A DNA stretch of 64,000 nt, taken from positions 1,872,867 through 1,936,866 of the forward strand of contig JAGGNK010000114.1 in assembly GCA_017590115.1 (NCBI GenBank), read 5' to 3'. Made by a program: the position numbers and the translations under genes. The notes under the pieces were generated by a model. It saw only the letters and a program-made list of their open reading frames with translations, was not told where the DNA came from and did no database searches. The DNA comes from Montifringilla adamsi (Eukaryota > Chordata > Aves > Passeriformes > Passeridae). This document shows positions 33,034-46,677 of the stretch, one piece after another (positions within the stretch are counted from its first letter, which is position 1; each line of letters opens with the position of its first letter).

Positions 33034-36000
33034 AGAATTCATGAAAATTCTGTCTCTGTAACTTTGTATAGTCTTCTATACATGTCATGTTTGCAAACAC
33101 TCTATGATTTCACTGCACAGGTACAAGTGTACCTGTAAAAACTGGATAGTAAAAACTATCCAGTATTGGATTTCTGAGCTATTTGTTGTTTCCTTTGTCA
33201 CAAAAGAAAAAAAAAAAAAAAAGCAACAGATACAGTGCAATAGTAAGGGTACTGGCAAAAATTGTCACAACAACATCTGCTGCCAAATGTTTCATTGAAA
33301 ACAATCTTCTGCAAACAATGAGATTTACTGCATTTAATATGAATTTTAAAACTTGACAATTTTTCTCCCAGCTAGTTTTATATAAAAATGATGTTAATAC
33401 TAGCCCTTGTAAGAATACAGCTAGAAAGATGTCCCTGATAAATATTTTAAAGCAGGAAACCTGCAACTGGTGTAAATAGCATGCCCAGCAAATATGCAAT
33501 TACTAACTCTTGGCCTCATTACCAGAGGATTTAATTACATTTATGTTACATAGGATTTTTTTCTCTGTCTGTCTTCCTAGGCTTTTTTTGCATCCATCTG
33601 TCCAATCGCATCCTAAGGGACCCAGGGAGTGTGAGAGAATGAGGTTGTTTTGTGTCTGTGTAAGCAGTTCTTCCACATCAACTCTTCTCTGCACCACACT
33701 GTAACTAAAAACCTATTCATTTAAGTCTTGAAATATATATTTCAAGCTGCATTCATTAGAAATGAATCTCCTTTCCCTTTCTTAACCGCATTCTTACAGG
33801 GTTATTGAAGCTTGAGCACTGAGTTCAGTTGGCAGGTCCCCACCCCCCTCCGAGGTCCAGGTTAAAGCTGTATTTGGGTTCTTTTGTGCTGACGCATTCA
33901 AATTCAGCAGGGAAGTTCAAGAGAGGATAGATGAGCCCTCACACTACTTAGACCAGTTTCCATTTCAGAGCTGGAAGGTGACAAAAAGTGCAAAAGTGAA
34001 TTTGGTCCAGGAAGGTTTTGAACAGAAAGCCATAAATTATCTTTCCCTTTTTTTCCATTCTTTCCCCCTTCTCAAGAGAAGGCATTTCCAGTAAAAGTTA
34101 AATTTGTCTCAGGAATTGGCTCTGTTCTTTTCAATGCTGCTGAATGCTCCGTTGCCAAGAGGGACCCCTAGTGTTTTTTTCAGGTTTCATCTCTTTCAGG
34201 CTTGTGTGGTTTTGTGTATAAAATACATATAAATGCAAAAATAATTAGGAACACATTATATACACATGTATATAGGTAGTTCAGGGTCAATTTTTTTCTG
34301 CAACAGACTCAAAACATGCGCCTAATCTCTGTCTACATCTGCAGGGCTGGCTGTTTTCCAAGATGTACTACATCCTGGGGAAAGCCAATTTTAAAATTTT
34401 TAGTTATGATAAACACACTGAACAGGCACATTTGGTTATACCACATGTGGCAAGCAGCAAAGGGCATTACCTTTTTACTGCTACTCTGTGGCACCTTTTT
34501 AAGACGATAAAAAGACAGATAACTTAAACCAACAAAAGTCTTTGTGAAATATGCCCATTTGGTGACAAAACAGTCCTGTAGCCCAGTCATGACATGGCTG
34601 CAATTCACCCAAGCCCACACAGGGGTGAGACTCAGGGGCCTGATTTTCCCCTGACCCCGGGAGAGATGTGCACCTGGCAGGGGCTGCACTCTGCTGTCAG
34701 GCCTGACAACCTGAGACATTTGAAACATGCTTTTCCTGGTTTTACCTGGCACAGGTACAGGTCTCTACACCAGGTAAGGTCAGTGCAAATGGGATGCCAC
34801 GGGATGCCTGGGGAACCCCTGTCACCTTCCCCAGAGAGTGTCCTCTGGGAAAGGACTGGTGGCCTGTACCACCCACCCACATGCATTTTCTACATTTATA
34901 AGACATTTGGCAGCCTCAGACTAGGATTTAGTTTTTCTCTGTGATCCATACAGGAATGTCACCAGCTGGGCAAATATTGCTCATACTCAAAATTCTTAAA
35001 TTTATCTTATGTATTTTGATGAAATAGCTTTTGACTGGAAAAAATACCAATTAGTTGAAACAGAAATAAGCAGAAAAGTTAATTTTGATAGTCAGCTTAT
35101 ATTTCAAGTTGCCATAAAATGCTGACCTTTTATAAGCAAAATGTTCTAATTTCCCAGTTCAAAATGTTTTAGTAAAACAATGTGCACCAAAAGCAGTTAG
35201 AAAGAGTGAAATTCAGAAGGAAATTACTTTTAAGTAACCAAAACTAATAGAATACCTGATATAATTAATTCAGACACTTGGTTAATATGGATTTTCAATA
35301 TTTAGTCTTCTGCCTGTGTACTAGCATCTCCTCACCTTTTCCTGCTTTGCTCTCTGAGGGGCTGTGGTTAATGGCTTTTATCCGTATGAGATTTTGATGT
35401 GTGCTTTCTTCTAATGTAAATCAGAACTTCTTCTCCAGTGTCTTTATGAGATGTTTTTCAGTTGTGTCAGTAGTTTTCTTAAGGTGAAGCCTGTTTTCTA
35501 ATCATGAGCAATTCCCAGTTCGAAATTTATCCATAACTAAAGGAAAACATTGTTTTAAAATAAATTTTCCTACAAGTAAGGTTTTACCTTGAGGATCAGA
35601 AAAGCGATAACTTTTACATTAACTTGACTACAAAACTTATCCCCTTTTGCATATCAATAAAACAAAGAAATGCACATAATAAATTGAAATTTCTCTTTAA
35701 AACTATCTGCAGAACAAAACTTTATTATCTTCCATTTTACAAATCATCTGCTAATTTATATCTCCTGCAGGTAATAAGAATTTTGACCTAATTTCTAAAG
35801 ACATCTTAGCAAATGTCTCTTTTTCCTCAGATCAAAGTTTTTTCCAGTGAAAAACAAGTCATTGTTAATTGTCTGTTGACACTAATGAAATAAATTAGTG
35901 TAAAAATGAATAATTAAATCATACCCAGTATAAAAGTACTTAATTCCCTATTAGGAAGCTTCCCTTGCTCATTATCCTGGTAGGTAATAAACTCCTGCTG

Positions 36001-38680
36001 CACAATAAGACAGAAACTAACCCACTTTTCTATCCAAAACTTTGCTGGAGACGTTAAAGGAGTTTTCAAGCTGCCTAAACTCATTTATATTCTGTTAGCC
36101 ACATTGCTGAAAAAAATAAGCATGCAACAAAAAACCCCAAACAAGCAACATTAAGACAAGATAGTGGCAATATATAAATTTTTTCCAAATATGATGTAGC
36201 TGTTTCTTCAGGAAATATGACTCATCTGTGTCACAAGCAGTAACCAGCTCTATTTCTGTTCTGCAAGTCCTCCACTCCTCTCCTAATGTCTCTCAGCCCT
36301 GGGATCATATAAATATCCCTTTTATCCAAAAGTTTTTTCTTCCTTGACTATGGCAGTTGCACACTAGTATTTATGGCAGGACATGAGAGAAAAATTTTAA
36401 AAATTAAAATATTGTGGCTGGTAGGAAAATTAACAAGAATAAAACCCATATATCTATGTTTAGCATATTTTAAAAATATTTCCAAGTCATATCAACAGAA
36501 CACATGTATCCCTCTGATACTCAGTGATCATTTTTTGGGAATGAGCTAAGTGGATGGAGTGCCTGAAATGTTGGTGTTTGCTACATTCCTGTGGCAGTTT
36601 AATACTTGGACAAAATGCTCGTACAAATGCATCTCTAGCCTTTACCTATATTTGAAAACTTATCTTGGTGGGCACATCCTTGGTAGTAAACTGAACAGTA
36701 AATGGAAAGACTCGTTCTCTGTCCTTGCAGAAAAGTGGCACAGGCTGGGCACATCCACATCTGTTCAGATCCAGAGCTGCATAGCTAGGTGCAGACTGGG
36801 TAACAGGTCCCTGGTGATGCTAATCCCAGCACCATTCTCATAGATTTGGGAGAAGTCCACATCAAAACCATGCTGGGCCTGTTCCAGTGTGAATTGGTGG
36901 TCCCAAAGATTGTTTCACTTTCTGGTAATGCTAACTCTGTTTAATTAATATAGACACAGTCCTCATGTCCTGCATTTTCTGTAAGCTTTATCATAAAATT
37001 CAGTGTTGGCTACCCAGAAGGAAAAATCAGGCATCAGATGCCAGATGCTATATAAGGAAGGGTTAATTTCTTATGCTTATCAGATGAGTAGTTGACAGTG
37101 TGCTAGAAATTTCTAACATGGCTGGGTTTTTGGGTAGACGTTAGTGCAGTGCATAACTAATGAGAAACCTCTACTAATTCTTTGCTGCAATAACTATGCA
37201 ATACTTTAGCCCAGTCTTTAAAACTCTGGCAAAGATGCTTTGGAAGTCCTATAATCTCTAGGCATGTGTGAAAAATAGCAGAGTATGCCATGTAAGCCTA
37301 AATAATTAGATACATAGTGAGAATTTTTCAATTCCCTTAAGCAGCACGTTTAGCTATGTCAACAATCTGGTTCCAGACATAATGAGAGCATAATCTGATT
37401 CACTTTAATAAATGTTATACCCTTAAGTAAAGTTCTTGAGGATTTTATCTATATTGTTGTTCCACTTCAACCTTTGTGTTGCATTTTATTTCTCTTTTTT
37501 TCTTTTCTGTCAGAAGTAGGATTGCTTCATCAAGCAACCAAACTATTTTACAAAAACATGTTTGATGTAGAGCATGGCTATGCATTTATCTGTTAAGGAG
37601 GTTACCTAGAACAGAAATCAAGGGAGTGCTGCAGTTTTGCAGTTAGCAATATCTTCCATGTGCTCTTTTAATATATATTTAGAGAGTGGAGAGGGGGCCA
37701 TGATTTACAGTGAAGTATTCAGCTGACAAACCCTGCAGAAAAGAAACCATTTGATCAATCTAACCCAGACCATGTAAAGTATCTCCTTCAGACAGAAAAA
37801 CCTGAAATCTAAAACCTGGAACAGTAATATTGTGCTCAGAAGAGACTACAAAAAAGCAAACAGCTTTCATTTTTTAAAGAGCTCATTGATTTGGATGTAC
37901 TAAAATATCTCAGCTTTTTCCTGAAAGTCAAAAACATAGAAAAGATGAGGGAAAGTAAGGGAGAAACAGAAGTTATTACAAATCTAATGAACATTATATG
38001 ACTGAGTCATTGTATAATTTACAAAACCAAAATCATGTGGGTTTTTTTTTCCTTTGCCTACTGTTCACAAATTTTTTTATTGGGCTCACATTATTTAAGA
38101 AACTTAAGTGCTTTTTCTATGCTTTTCACATTAACTCAGTGAAGTAATTTTACCTTCCACTGACAATCTCTGTTTTCTGCTTATTCTTTTCCAGTCTGAT
38201 TTTTCAGAAAGCAAGTTCCCTCCAGTTTTCTGTAGTGTTTTAAAAGTTTCTTTTCTTAGGAAATTAAATTTTCCATATGTCAGAGATTTTAAAACATCCA
38301 GTGTATAATCATTTGATCAATGTTTTGGTCATTGTTTAAAAATGTTGATATAACCTGCAGAGAAAATACATGGCAGGTGGAGATATAAAGATTTTATATT
38401 CATTAGGTTGTACTGGCTGCATTGCTTATATGCTGAGAAGTTACAAAAGTGTTTTGTTATCACTATTTATTATTTATGAAGTGCCAATAATGTGTTTGAC
38501 AGTACCTTTTTATGAATACAATAAAACATTTTTATGACATGGCCTATCGTATATTTATATTAGACTCCATTTTAGAGATATTTCAGAACCCACTGTAGGT
38601 TTTTAAATTTGTGTGGTTTTATTTTCCAGTATTCTTCTCCCTCTAAACTCTGGTGGCCTTTACTCTTATTTTTCTTTTAG
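33034..38680. other. Host non-coding DNA, nothing recognised
   Basis: AT-rich sequence with a short A-tract near 33209. No recognisable repeat family, RNA gene or credible exon. Confidence 0.55.
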
Positions 38681-38686
38681 CACATT

Positions 38687-39106
38687 TGTCACATTCATGT
38701 TTTCTGAAAAATCCCTTCTCCCAGGATTTTTCTCCTGGGAAGCTGAGAAGCCTCAGAGAAAAAGGAAAACAATATTGTCTCATTTGCTTCTCCTGTGTTT
38801 TGCTGCTTTGGAATGGGGTTGGAGATTGTTTATCCAACAGGTGATTGTTTCATTGGTTTCATGTGAATTGTTTTGACTTACTGGCCAATCAGGGTCAAGC
38901 TGCGTCAAGGCTCTGGAGAGGGAGTCATGAGTTTTATTATTATCTTTTTAACCTTCTGTGTGTATCCTTTCTGTATTCTTTTATTATAGTTTAGTATAGT
39001 ATTTAATATAATATAGTATCATAAAATAATAAATTAGCCTTCTGAGAACATGGAGTCAGATTCATCATTCCTTCCTGCCACGAGGGCACCCTGCAAATAC
39101 AATACA
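38687..39106 (+). mobile_element. Passerine-type solo LTR with flanking target duplication
   Basis: The element opens with TGTCACATTC and contains a CCAAT motif (ggccaatcag, about 38883), AT-rich promoter-like sequence, a poly(A) signal AATAAA (39028-39033) and a closing block with ttccttcctgccacgagggc. I recognise the whole as an LTR widespread in songbird genomes. Flanks repeat: cacatt at 38681-38686 and 39105-39110. If the LTR ends with CA at 39106 the duplication is CATT (4 bp). If it ends at 39104 the duplication is 6 bp. No internal region remains, so this is a solo LTR left by LTR-LTR recombination. Confidence 0.85.
39028..39033 (+). terminator. Poly(A) signal in solo LTR
   Basis: AATAAA lies about 75 bases before the right end of the LTR, giving its + orientation. 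Confidence 0.6.
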
Positions 39107-39295
39107 CATTCAAGACTCACTTTTGTTAACCACCACTAGTTTGCAATTTTTCTGAGATAACTATTATTACATCTTGATGCAAAGCTGGGAATCAAGGTAT
39201 CCACTGGAACAGACCTGGTATTTCTGGCTCTAAATGACCCCATGCTCCAGAACATGAAGTTTCTTGTAGTCAATTTCGGAATTAAAAAAAAAAAA

Positions 39296-39343
39296 TTATA
39301 TATNNNNNNNNNNNNNNNNNNNNNTATATATATATATATATAT
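39296..39343. repeat. TA microsatellite containing an assembly gap
   Basis: An A-run leads into tatatat, then 21 Ns at 39304-39324, then a (TA)n run to about 39343. The N block marks unresolved length of the microsatellite and is not real sequence. Confidence 0.95.
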
Positions 39344-40797
39344 GTCTATTTCCTTCTTTTTCTACTTTATTACAAGAAAAAAATGGAATAAATGTGTTAG
39401 ACTTTTCTTTTTAACGTTTTCTCTTTTTTTCAGAGCAACTGGCTTTTTCTTATAGTACAACCCTGCTCATTTAAACCAAATAGTGTTCCTTGTTTCCAAA
39501 ACCAAGTTTTATGTATGACCAAAATGTTCCTGGTAGTAGTGCTATAGTGGATGCATGCCATAGATCTGTGTATGAGGCTCTCATTCAGTAGAATATAAGG
39601 TTGTGATTCGAGAGGGATGAAATGAAATTAGTCAAGAAAATAAAAGGTTCTGAGAAACCAGGGAGATTGCTCTTCGCACTTGGTTGCGGGGCTGCAGGGC
39701 TAGCAGTAAGCATGAAGTAGTTGCTAGCATTTGGGAGAAGAACCTGTCTGCAGTACAGCTGTTTTGCAAGACAGACAAAGTGAAATTGCAAAATGGTGAA
39801 GACTGGTGGTAAAGGTGACCTGGATGTCGATTGTACTTGTGCTGAAGGCTGAGGAAAAGGGAAGTAGGTTGCTGCCCTGGAAGCTGAGCAGGATCTGGGG
39901 AATGTTATTTTTAATGAAATTATTTAAAAGATAAATCTAATAAAAGTAGTAGTAATGCCCAATAGACTATTTCATAAAACCACAGATCTCAAATTTACAA
40001 GGGAGTATTTGACTTATCTTGTCTGATCTCCTTTATAAAACTCACCATAGTGCTTTTCTAAATTAAATTGTGCTGGAATTAAATTTTATTACTTAGTCAA
40101 AATCCAATCTTTGTTTTGAGACTGACATAGAGAGTGATAGTCCACTGCAAGTTAAAGTAATTTGTTCCACTGAAAAAAAATTTCACTGTTAAAAGCTTGA
40201 GTCTTATTTCTTGCCTAAATTAATCACACATGAGCTTCCAGGTACTGTATCCTGTATGCCTTCATCTGCTAGGCTGAAGATGCAGCTCATTGCTGAGATT
40301 TTGCTTCCATGTGGGTGCTTCATTACTGGTTGTGGTCACATCAATTCCTAATTTGTTATGGAAAGACAAATAGATAAAGTTTCTATAATCCTTGACTAAA
40401 AGACATGATATCAAGTCATTTCTTTTCCTGGAAGAAATATTGTTCAGTTGTTTAATAATTCTTACAGCATTTCTCTAAAATTTTGCCTACCCATTAACAT
40501 CCTTGAGCTATGGTCCTCAACAGAGAATGATAGCAGATGTAACATTGCAGTAGACATCACTTCAGATTCAGGGTTATGAAAGAGCCTCCTCCTCTCCTAT
40601 TCCATATTTCCTGTATCCCAGGCCATATGTGTTTCTGCATCCACTTGGGGGATGACAATTAGTCTGGTATGAACCTTGGGCTAAAGACTTTTTTTCAAAA
40701 TGCCATCATAATGATTGCACTACTTAACTTCAGCCTAAAAGTATGAAGCTAAACTTGAGATGTGAGGGAAACTTTCCATGGGATGTGTCGTGATATA
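39344..40797. other. Host non-coding DNA, nothing recognised
   Basis: No gene or repeat family recognised between the TA microsatellite and the small CR1 remnant. Confidence 0.55.
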
Positions 40798-40858
40798 AGA
40801 GAATCAAATAATTAATTAGGTTGGACAAGACTTCTGAGATCATTGAGTCCAACGTATA
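40798..40858 (-). mobile_element. Short CR1 3'-end fragment
   Basis: The + strand reads gagaatcaaa...aggttggacaagacttctga followed by gatcattgagtccaac, which is the reverse complement of the typical CR1 3' end. The similarity fades after 40858. Confidence 0.55.
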
Positions 40859-43800
40859 AAAATTAATTTCCCTGACTGGAAAACTGTGCATTTGTGACAT
40901 CTTATTAACCATAAAGAACCTAAAGAGATTATATCCTAATTTGGGCCCTTAAAACTAAATTGTGTGAACACCTTCCTCAGATCTCCAATCCTCTCTTATG
41001 CAACAAACACCAGATTCCAGCCCTTTGTAAATTACTGTATCCCATCCCTAAACCCACCCAGTAATATCACTGAGGCAGCGCCCAGCAGTCAGGTAATCTG
41101 CCTGAAGCTAATCTCATTTAACACGTTCACTACACTTAAAACAAGAGTAGCTGTGGCCACTCCTGAGCACTCTAAGTGCTGACCTGTGGTTTTCACATTG
41201 TGGGTACCCAGCATCTTCCCTGTAATAATACACCAATTAACATAAGTGTGCCTTCAGTTCTTATCTCTACTGGACTTAGAACATCGTGTGCTGTCTGAAA
41301 GGACTCAAACTATTTTTTGGGTTCTGCTTTGTTGGTCTAAATTTCAAAGTGGAAATTGTTCCTTTTGGATTGTGAAGGAAAAATAAAAAAGATGCCTTAT
41401 GATTCTTGTGTGGAAACTGTACTTGAAACTCTGTTGCTTCACATCTTTATAGTTATGAAATGTTTACCACAGTGGCTGTTTGGTCTCTTTTAAGGTCTGC
41501 TTCATCCTCAGAATTGCTTTATATTTCTTTCAGTGGTTACAGTATTACTAAAAATTAATACACTGCATTTAATAATGAACAGCATTCATTTAATTTTATG
41601 GCGATTTTTTTTCCCCTTAAATATCTCTGTGATGTGGTGAACGTTGCTTTATTTTGTAGCATCTTATGATGTAGGTTTTCCTCCAAGAGGCTTACACTTC
41701 AGAATGGGGACAGGATCCTTGGCCTTGCAGTCACTCAGTGAGTGACTGAATGGAAGAGGGGAAAGGACCAGCATCACATTTCCCTCTGGTTTACTCTGAG
41801 ATAGAAGGTTCTACAGAATCTCATTAATCATGGTGTGGAGTTGGTCAGACATTTGTAGTTCAGCAATACTTATATATCACAATGACTTGAGGTATGAAAA
41901 TTATATTTTAATTTGTTGAGAAAGTTTATCGTTTCAGGGTGAACAATTACAAACAAACCTGCAGTAGATTACTAGGCTTGAATCTTTCAAAAAATCTGCA
42001 GTAGTTTGGATTTGACTTTAGAGTAACACTGGAGCCAGTGTGTTAGCTTGAGACTCTTCCATCAGTCTGAAACAGGTCAGGATAAATTGCCAGGGCCAGT
42101 GTGCACACACATCCCCACTGAACTCTGTCTTAATGAATTTTACAGCTTGGATCTGCCTTGGGAAAACTAAGGTCTCTTGGTTTCCTGGGAAATGTGGTTA
42201 TTAGAACATTGATATAACAGTGTTTGACCTTCAGCCCTAAATGAGCACCTAAAACATATATTAGTACATGGTTTTGTCCATAAAATTATAAGCAAATTAA
42301 TTTTTTTAAATAGTAGCTCAAGCAGTAGAATCTGAGGTGCACTTTTGGAGTCATGTAATATAAAAATTAATAGTCCTATACCAAAACAGACACTCAGTAT
42401 GGATTAATTTCTCTATAAAAATGAATCACTATCCCCATGTAAAATACTATCATTAACCCTGCAGAATGTTTTTATTGAAATAATGACTTTCCTATGAAAT
42501 TTAATGTGCTGGTAGAGTTTAAGTGCTGTGCCCAAGTAGCATTTTTTTAAACACTAGCAATTATAGTCATAATAATTACAATACAAGACTCTGCCAGCGC
42601 ACTCAGTTTTTACCAAAATGTGCTGGGAAATCATTTACTGTTCACGTTGTGTTTGGAACGTCCCCAGGAGCTTAGCTAACTTTACAGCACAAATGATGTC
42701 CAATTCTGTGTGCTGTGTACTGGCTTACACATGCTCTTCTGTCCCACAGAATGGACAGTACAGAGGCGCCTTTCCTTTGCAGGAGGTGGGAAGTCCTCCT
42801 TCTTAAATGGTGATTCAGTTTTGAGGTGCTTTCAAAGTCTGGCCATGTCAGCAGAAAGGAGTATTTTATCTCAGCATGTTGGTAGATTATAACAAGCAAG
42901 TTCCATCACATTCAGCATAGCCATACTGGGGAAGGCACTGTGACTGGGATGAAAGAGGAGGACTGTGGCAAGACAGCCCCAGAAAAATTGTATGCCAATT
43001 GCCTTTATTTGTGTCTATAATTTTTATTAGTGGGTTGGAAACTGCACCAGATTCGAATTCATACATTCAAAATTTAAACACACACACCCCTGAAGTTCTG
43101 AAGGCTCAGCCATTTCCTTGCTGATGCTCTTCTCATTTACTTCTTACTGAGTGTACTTTGCAGGAAAAAAATGCATTATCTAGGAAATAATTTAATGGAA
43201 AATGCTAGAATTTTTTTTTTCTTTTCAGCACTAGTAAAAACATACACTATAAGCTCAGACCAAGAGGTTTACTCATTCAGTGCTCAGTCCTTCATTAGAC
43301 AATTTAGACTTTGTTAAAAACAAGGCATACAAATCAACAACCTGCTCCTTCTTATTTGGCAAGATAGGTGTTTACTGCACAGAAAAAGATATGGTTTACA
43401 TTGTGCGCACTTCTTATATTCGTGTTTTGTAGAGAAGAGAATAATTTTCAATTTAAGTGCTAAGAATTAATTCCTGTTACCAGAGATTTCCTTCTGTTTG
43501 GCAACACTTCTTTTGAAGATCATGAGTACTGTAACATATCTGGCATCTGCTGAGAGTTCTTCTGTACTAATTTAATTACTACTGTATTGTGAAGAAATAA
43601 ACACTGACTAATTATTGATATGTCTGTTTCTCTGTTCAGATATTGTTGTTTATGAGCATGCTTGCTTACTCTTCTTTCAAGACACAATTTTTAAAGTTGG
43701 TTCCTCTAAAATCTTTGCTTCTTCCCTGCAGCAGTCTTATTCTGGCTCTTGCTCTTTATGCTATTCATATAATTTGTGGCAGTAGGACTTCCTAAGCTAG

Positions 43801-44499
43801 AAAAGGTTGTGTGAAATGTAGCATGCTTTTCTTCCACTAATTAACTTTTTGAATATGTAGTTTTTAAGTGTCATGTGGCCAATACCACCAGACATTTAGG
43901 TGATCCTTAAGCAAGGAAGAACCTTTATAATTATTATTTTACTTAGAGTATTTCTCCAGATAATCTCTTTTGGTGACTTGTGGTTCATGGATTAAAAACC
44001 ATGACTTGTGGTGCATGTATTAAAAACCCTGGTAAGCCATCCTGCATTTGAATGTGTCCAGCTGTCCTTGAGCTGGTATAACCTACTCCTCTTTAACATT
44101 CAGCTTCCTGGGAATTTTGGAACCATGGTATCTATTTACATGTCTTCTGCAGACTGAAGTCCTGAAGAAAAAGTGCTGTCTCAGAGGGTGGAAACAGAGG
44201 AAAAATACAAGGAATCCATCAGATGTAGACATTGATGTATCTGTGTGGCTGTGAAATGAAAAAAATACAAAAAAAATATGTCTAAACTCCATGCATTGCT
44301 GAATCTTTCTTTGAAAGCTTGAAACAGTTACACTTTTTTCTATGATTTTTATTGAAGTAATTAATTGCAGATGGGGTTTCTTTCTAACAGGTTATCTTTC
44401 TCTCGCTTTTCAGACTTTTTTGGTTTGTGCATTGTTTTAAATGTACCTAAGTGTCATGATGCAGAGAATATTATTTAGCAAAAGACACCATACTATTTT
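40859..44499. other. Host non-coding DNA, nothing recognised
   Basis: AT-rich sequence. The only structure noted is a 28-bp-period duplication at 43974-44029, listed separately. Confidence 0.55.
43974..44029. repeat. Imperfect 28-bp tandem duplication
   Basis: Two adjacent copies beginning tgacttgtgg and ending ttaaaaacc differ at a few bases (ttcatgga versus tgcatgta). It is a local slippage duplication that has since diverged. Confidence 0.85.
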
Positions 44500-44500
44500 T

Positions 44501-44572
44501 TCTATTCTATTCTATTCTATTCTATTCTATTCTATTCTATTCTATTCTATTCTATTCTATTCTATTCTATTC
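44501..44572. repeat. (TCTAT)n pentanucleotide microsatellite
   Basis: Fourteen perfect copies of TCTAT occupy 44501-44570, with a partial unit after. The purity suggests a currently unstable, length-variable locus. Confidence 0.98.
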
Positions 44573-44610
44573 ATTTTCCCAAGTAATGAAGTGTTTGAAA
44601 TTAGCATTTT

Positions 44611-44633
44611 GGGGGGGCGGGGGGTTTGTGGGG
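44611..44633 (+). other. G-rich tract, possible G-quadruplex
   Basis: Runs of seven, six and four G separated by c and tttgt lie close together on the + strand. Splitting the long run gives four G-tracts, enough in principle for a quadruplex. Confidence 0.4.
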
Positions 44634-44639
44634 ACTTTA

Positions 44640-46077
44640 GGAACCTAGCTATTACATAAAATTACCATGGAATTATATGAACTATTTTGCCAAAGCATAA
44701 GTCAAGGCTAAGAAATCCATATTATGAATCTATTTCTGAATACAGCAACCTGAAATTAGAAAGGAGTATTCAGGGACCAGTTAAAGATTCCCAGTAGAGA
44801 ACCTTGATTTACATTGAATAGATCTGTTGTTGAGAGGCTAAGTTCCTTGCAGATTTAGGCCTAATTTATGTTTATTATTCTAAAAATTTAAAAAATCCTG
44901 AACAACAAAACAATCAAACACAGGCTGATTATTACTATAGCAATCATGTGGTTGTTGAGTGGAATAATGGTTTAAAGTGCTCACCCTGTTTCCTTTTCTG
45001 ACATGATGGCAGTGATGCAGTATGACTGAAACGCAACACTTACACAAGCAACATCTGTGGCCTTCACTCACCATGGGAATCACACAATTTTATTTGCAAC
45101 AGTGATTTTAAAAATAGAATACTCTGCTGATACCTCATAATTGCATAATTTCAAATGATGCAGACTTAACACTTACTTATTTAAAAATTAATTGCAATGT
45201 GAATGGGGTGGACCTCCCTGAAGTGGACTGATTTCTAATACTCCTGGAAGACACTGGATTTATTGCTTTGGAAAAAACCCAGGAAATCCTTTGCACTAAA
45301 AACAACTAAAAGCAAAGATCTTTACAAGTAGTACAAAGTAACCAGGGTGATAGAAAACTACCCCAAACAAAAAATAGGTCCTAATCTGTAGATGTCATGT
45401 TTGTAGAGGAAAATCTGCAAGTGGGTAAGCTATGAAGACATTGTTTTCTGGTTGAGCAGGAAGTTTAAATTGAGAGGTCTGAGGGATAAGCAACTCTCCC
45501 TTTTCATTTCACAGAGCACAATTTATGAAGTTACTACTTCTGTGTTTTACTGTTCATAAAGGAATAAACCAGAGAAGGATGGTATATTATGAACATATGG
45601 ACATTACTTTATGCTATGGTTTTCCAGATAGGGGAGAGAGGGAGTCCCTGAGTACCTTCTGGGGTGTTGCCTTAGCGGGGAGTGAGGCAAGGAAGGGTGA
45701 AAGGAGAGCTGAGCTGGTCATGATTTGGCTGAGAGTATGCTAATGTTTGCAGGTTATTTGCTAATACCCTTTGGAAAATACTGCATACCCATTGTCTCTT
45801 TCGAATCTGAATGGTGAAATTGTAGGTGGGAATGTAACAGATAATATATTTTGTATCTGTAAAAGCTATGTCAGTGAATGGCATGTATGTATCACTAGGT
45901 ACTAATTTCCCTAATTTCCTAATAACCCAAATTGTCTGAAAATGCCATTGTTCTTATGAATAAATTTCTGTATGTCTTAATTTTCCTAAAAAAAATAATA
46001 GCAATAAATATAGAAATTAATTTTACAGTGAAGCTTTGGCTAGACACTCTGGTGAACAAAGAAATAGGTAGGGAGTT
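44640..46077. other. Host non-coding DNA, nothing recognised
   Basis: No gene or repeat family recognised up to the target duplication of the next LTR. Confidence 0.55.
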
Positions 46078-46294
46078 ATATTGTGATGTTGTGTCCTCAT
46101 CGCGGGAGATACGATTGATCGGCACACACGCCAGGAGTGGCCACGCCCTACCTCTGCCACCTGCAGGCAGGATCGCGGTTTAGCCACTGGCTGGGGATCC
46201 CAGACTGCCAGGAACGGCCAATAAACATGGACCCAATGTCGAAGAATTAGGGGCAAAAGAAAAAGGAAGGACTCTGCTTGCTTCTTCAAGCTGC

Positions 46295-46300
46295 TTTATT
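46295..46300 (-). terminator. Poly(A) signal of minus-strand solo LTR
   Basis: TTTATT on the + strand is AATAAA on the - strand, downstream of the TATA-like element in the LTR's own orientation. Confidence 0.55.
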
Positions 46301-46670
46301 TCTTTCCTGCGCAGAAGCAGTGCTGGAGCAGCGCTGTGTGGAATCGGCAGCGCAGCACAGGAATTATTCCTTCCCACGGCGGGAACAGCGCCGAAGTGAG
46401 GCAGGTGACACAACAGTGCGCGGGCAGCGGCAGCGCCAAGCGGACAGAGCCACTAGGGCAGTGGCAGAGGCAGTGCAGGTGGCAGTGGGGCTTTCCCGCA
46501 GCAGGAGCGGAGCAGCTGATGCCGCACCGCGCGGGGGCTCTCTCTTGCGGCAAACTGGTGCCCTACGCCAGGCAGGTGCTGGTGGAGCACGGGTGCCGGC
46601 AGAGCATGGGTGCCGGCAGCTCGATGAGGTGGCAGTGGCTAAAAGAGCGTGAAACAGGGAAAAACTGCAG

Positions 46671-46677
46671 CTTTTAT
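46671..46677 (-). promoter_or_regulatory. TATA-like element of minus-strand solo LTR
   Basis: cttttat on the + strand gives ATAAAAG on the - strand. The GC-rich segment below it would be the transcribed R region. Confidence 0.45.
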
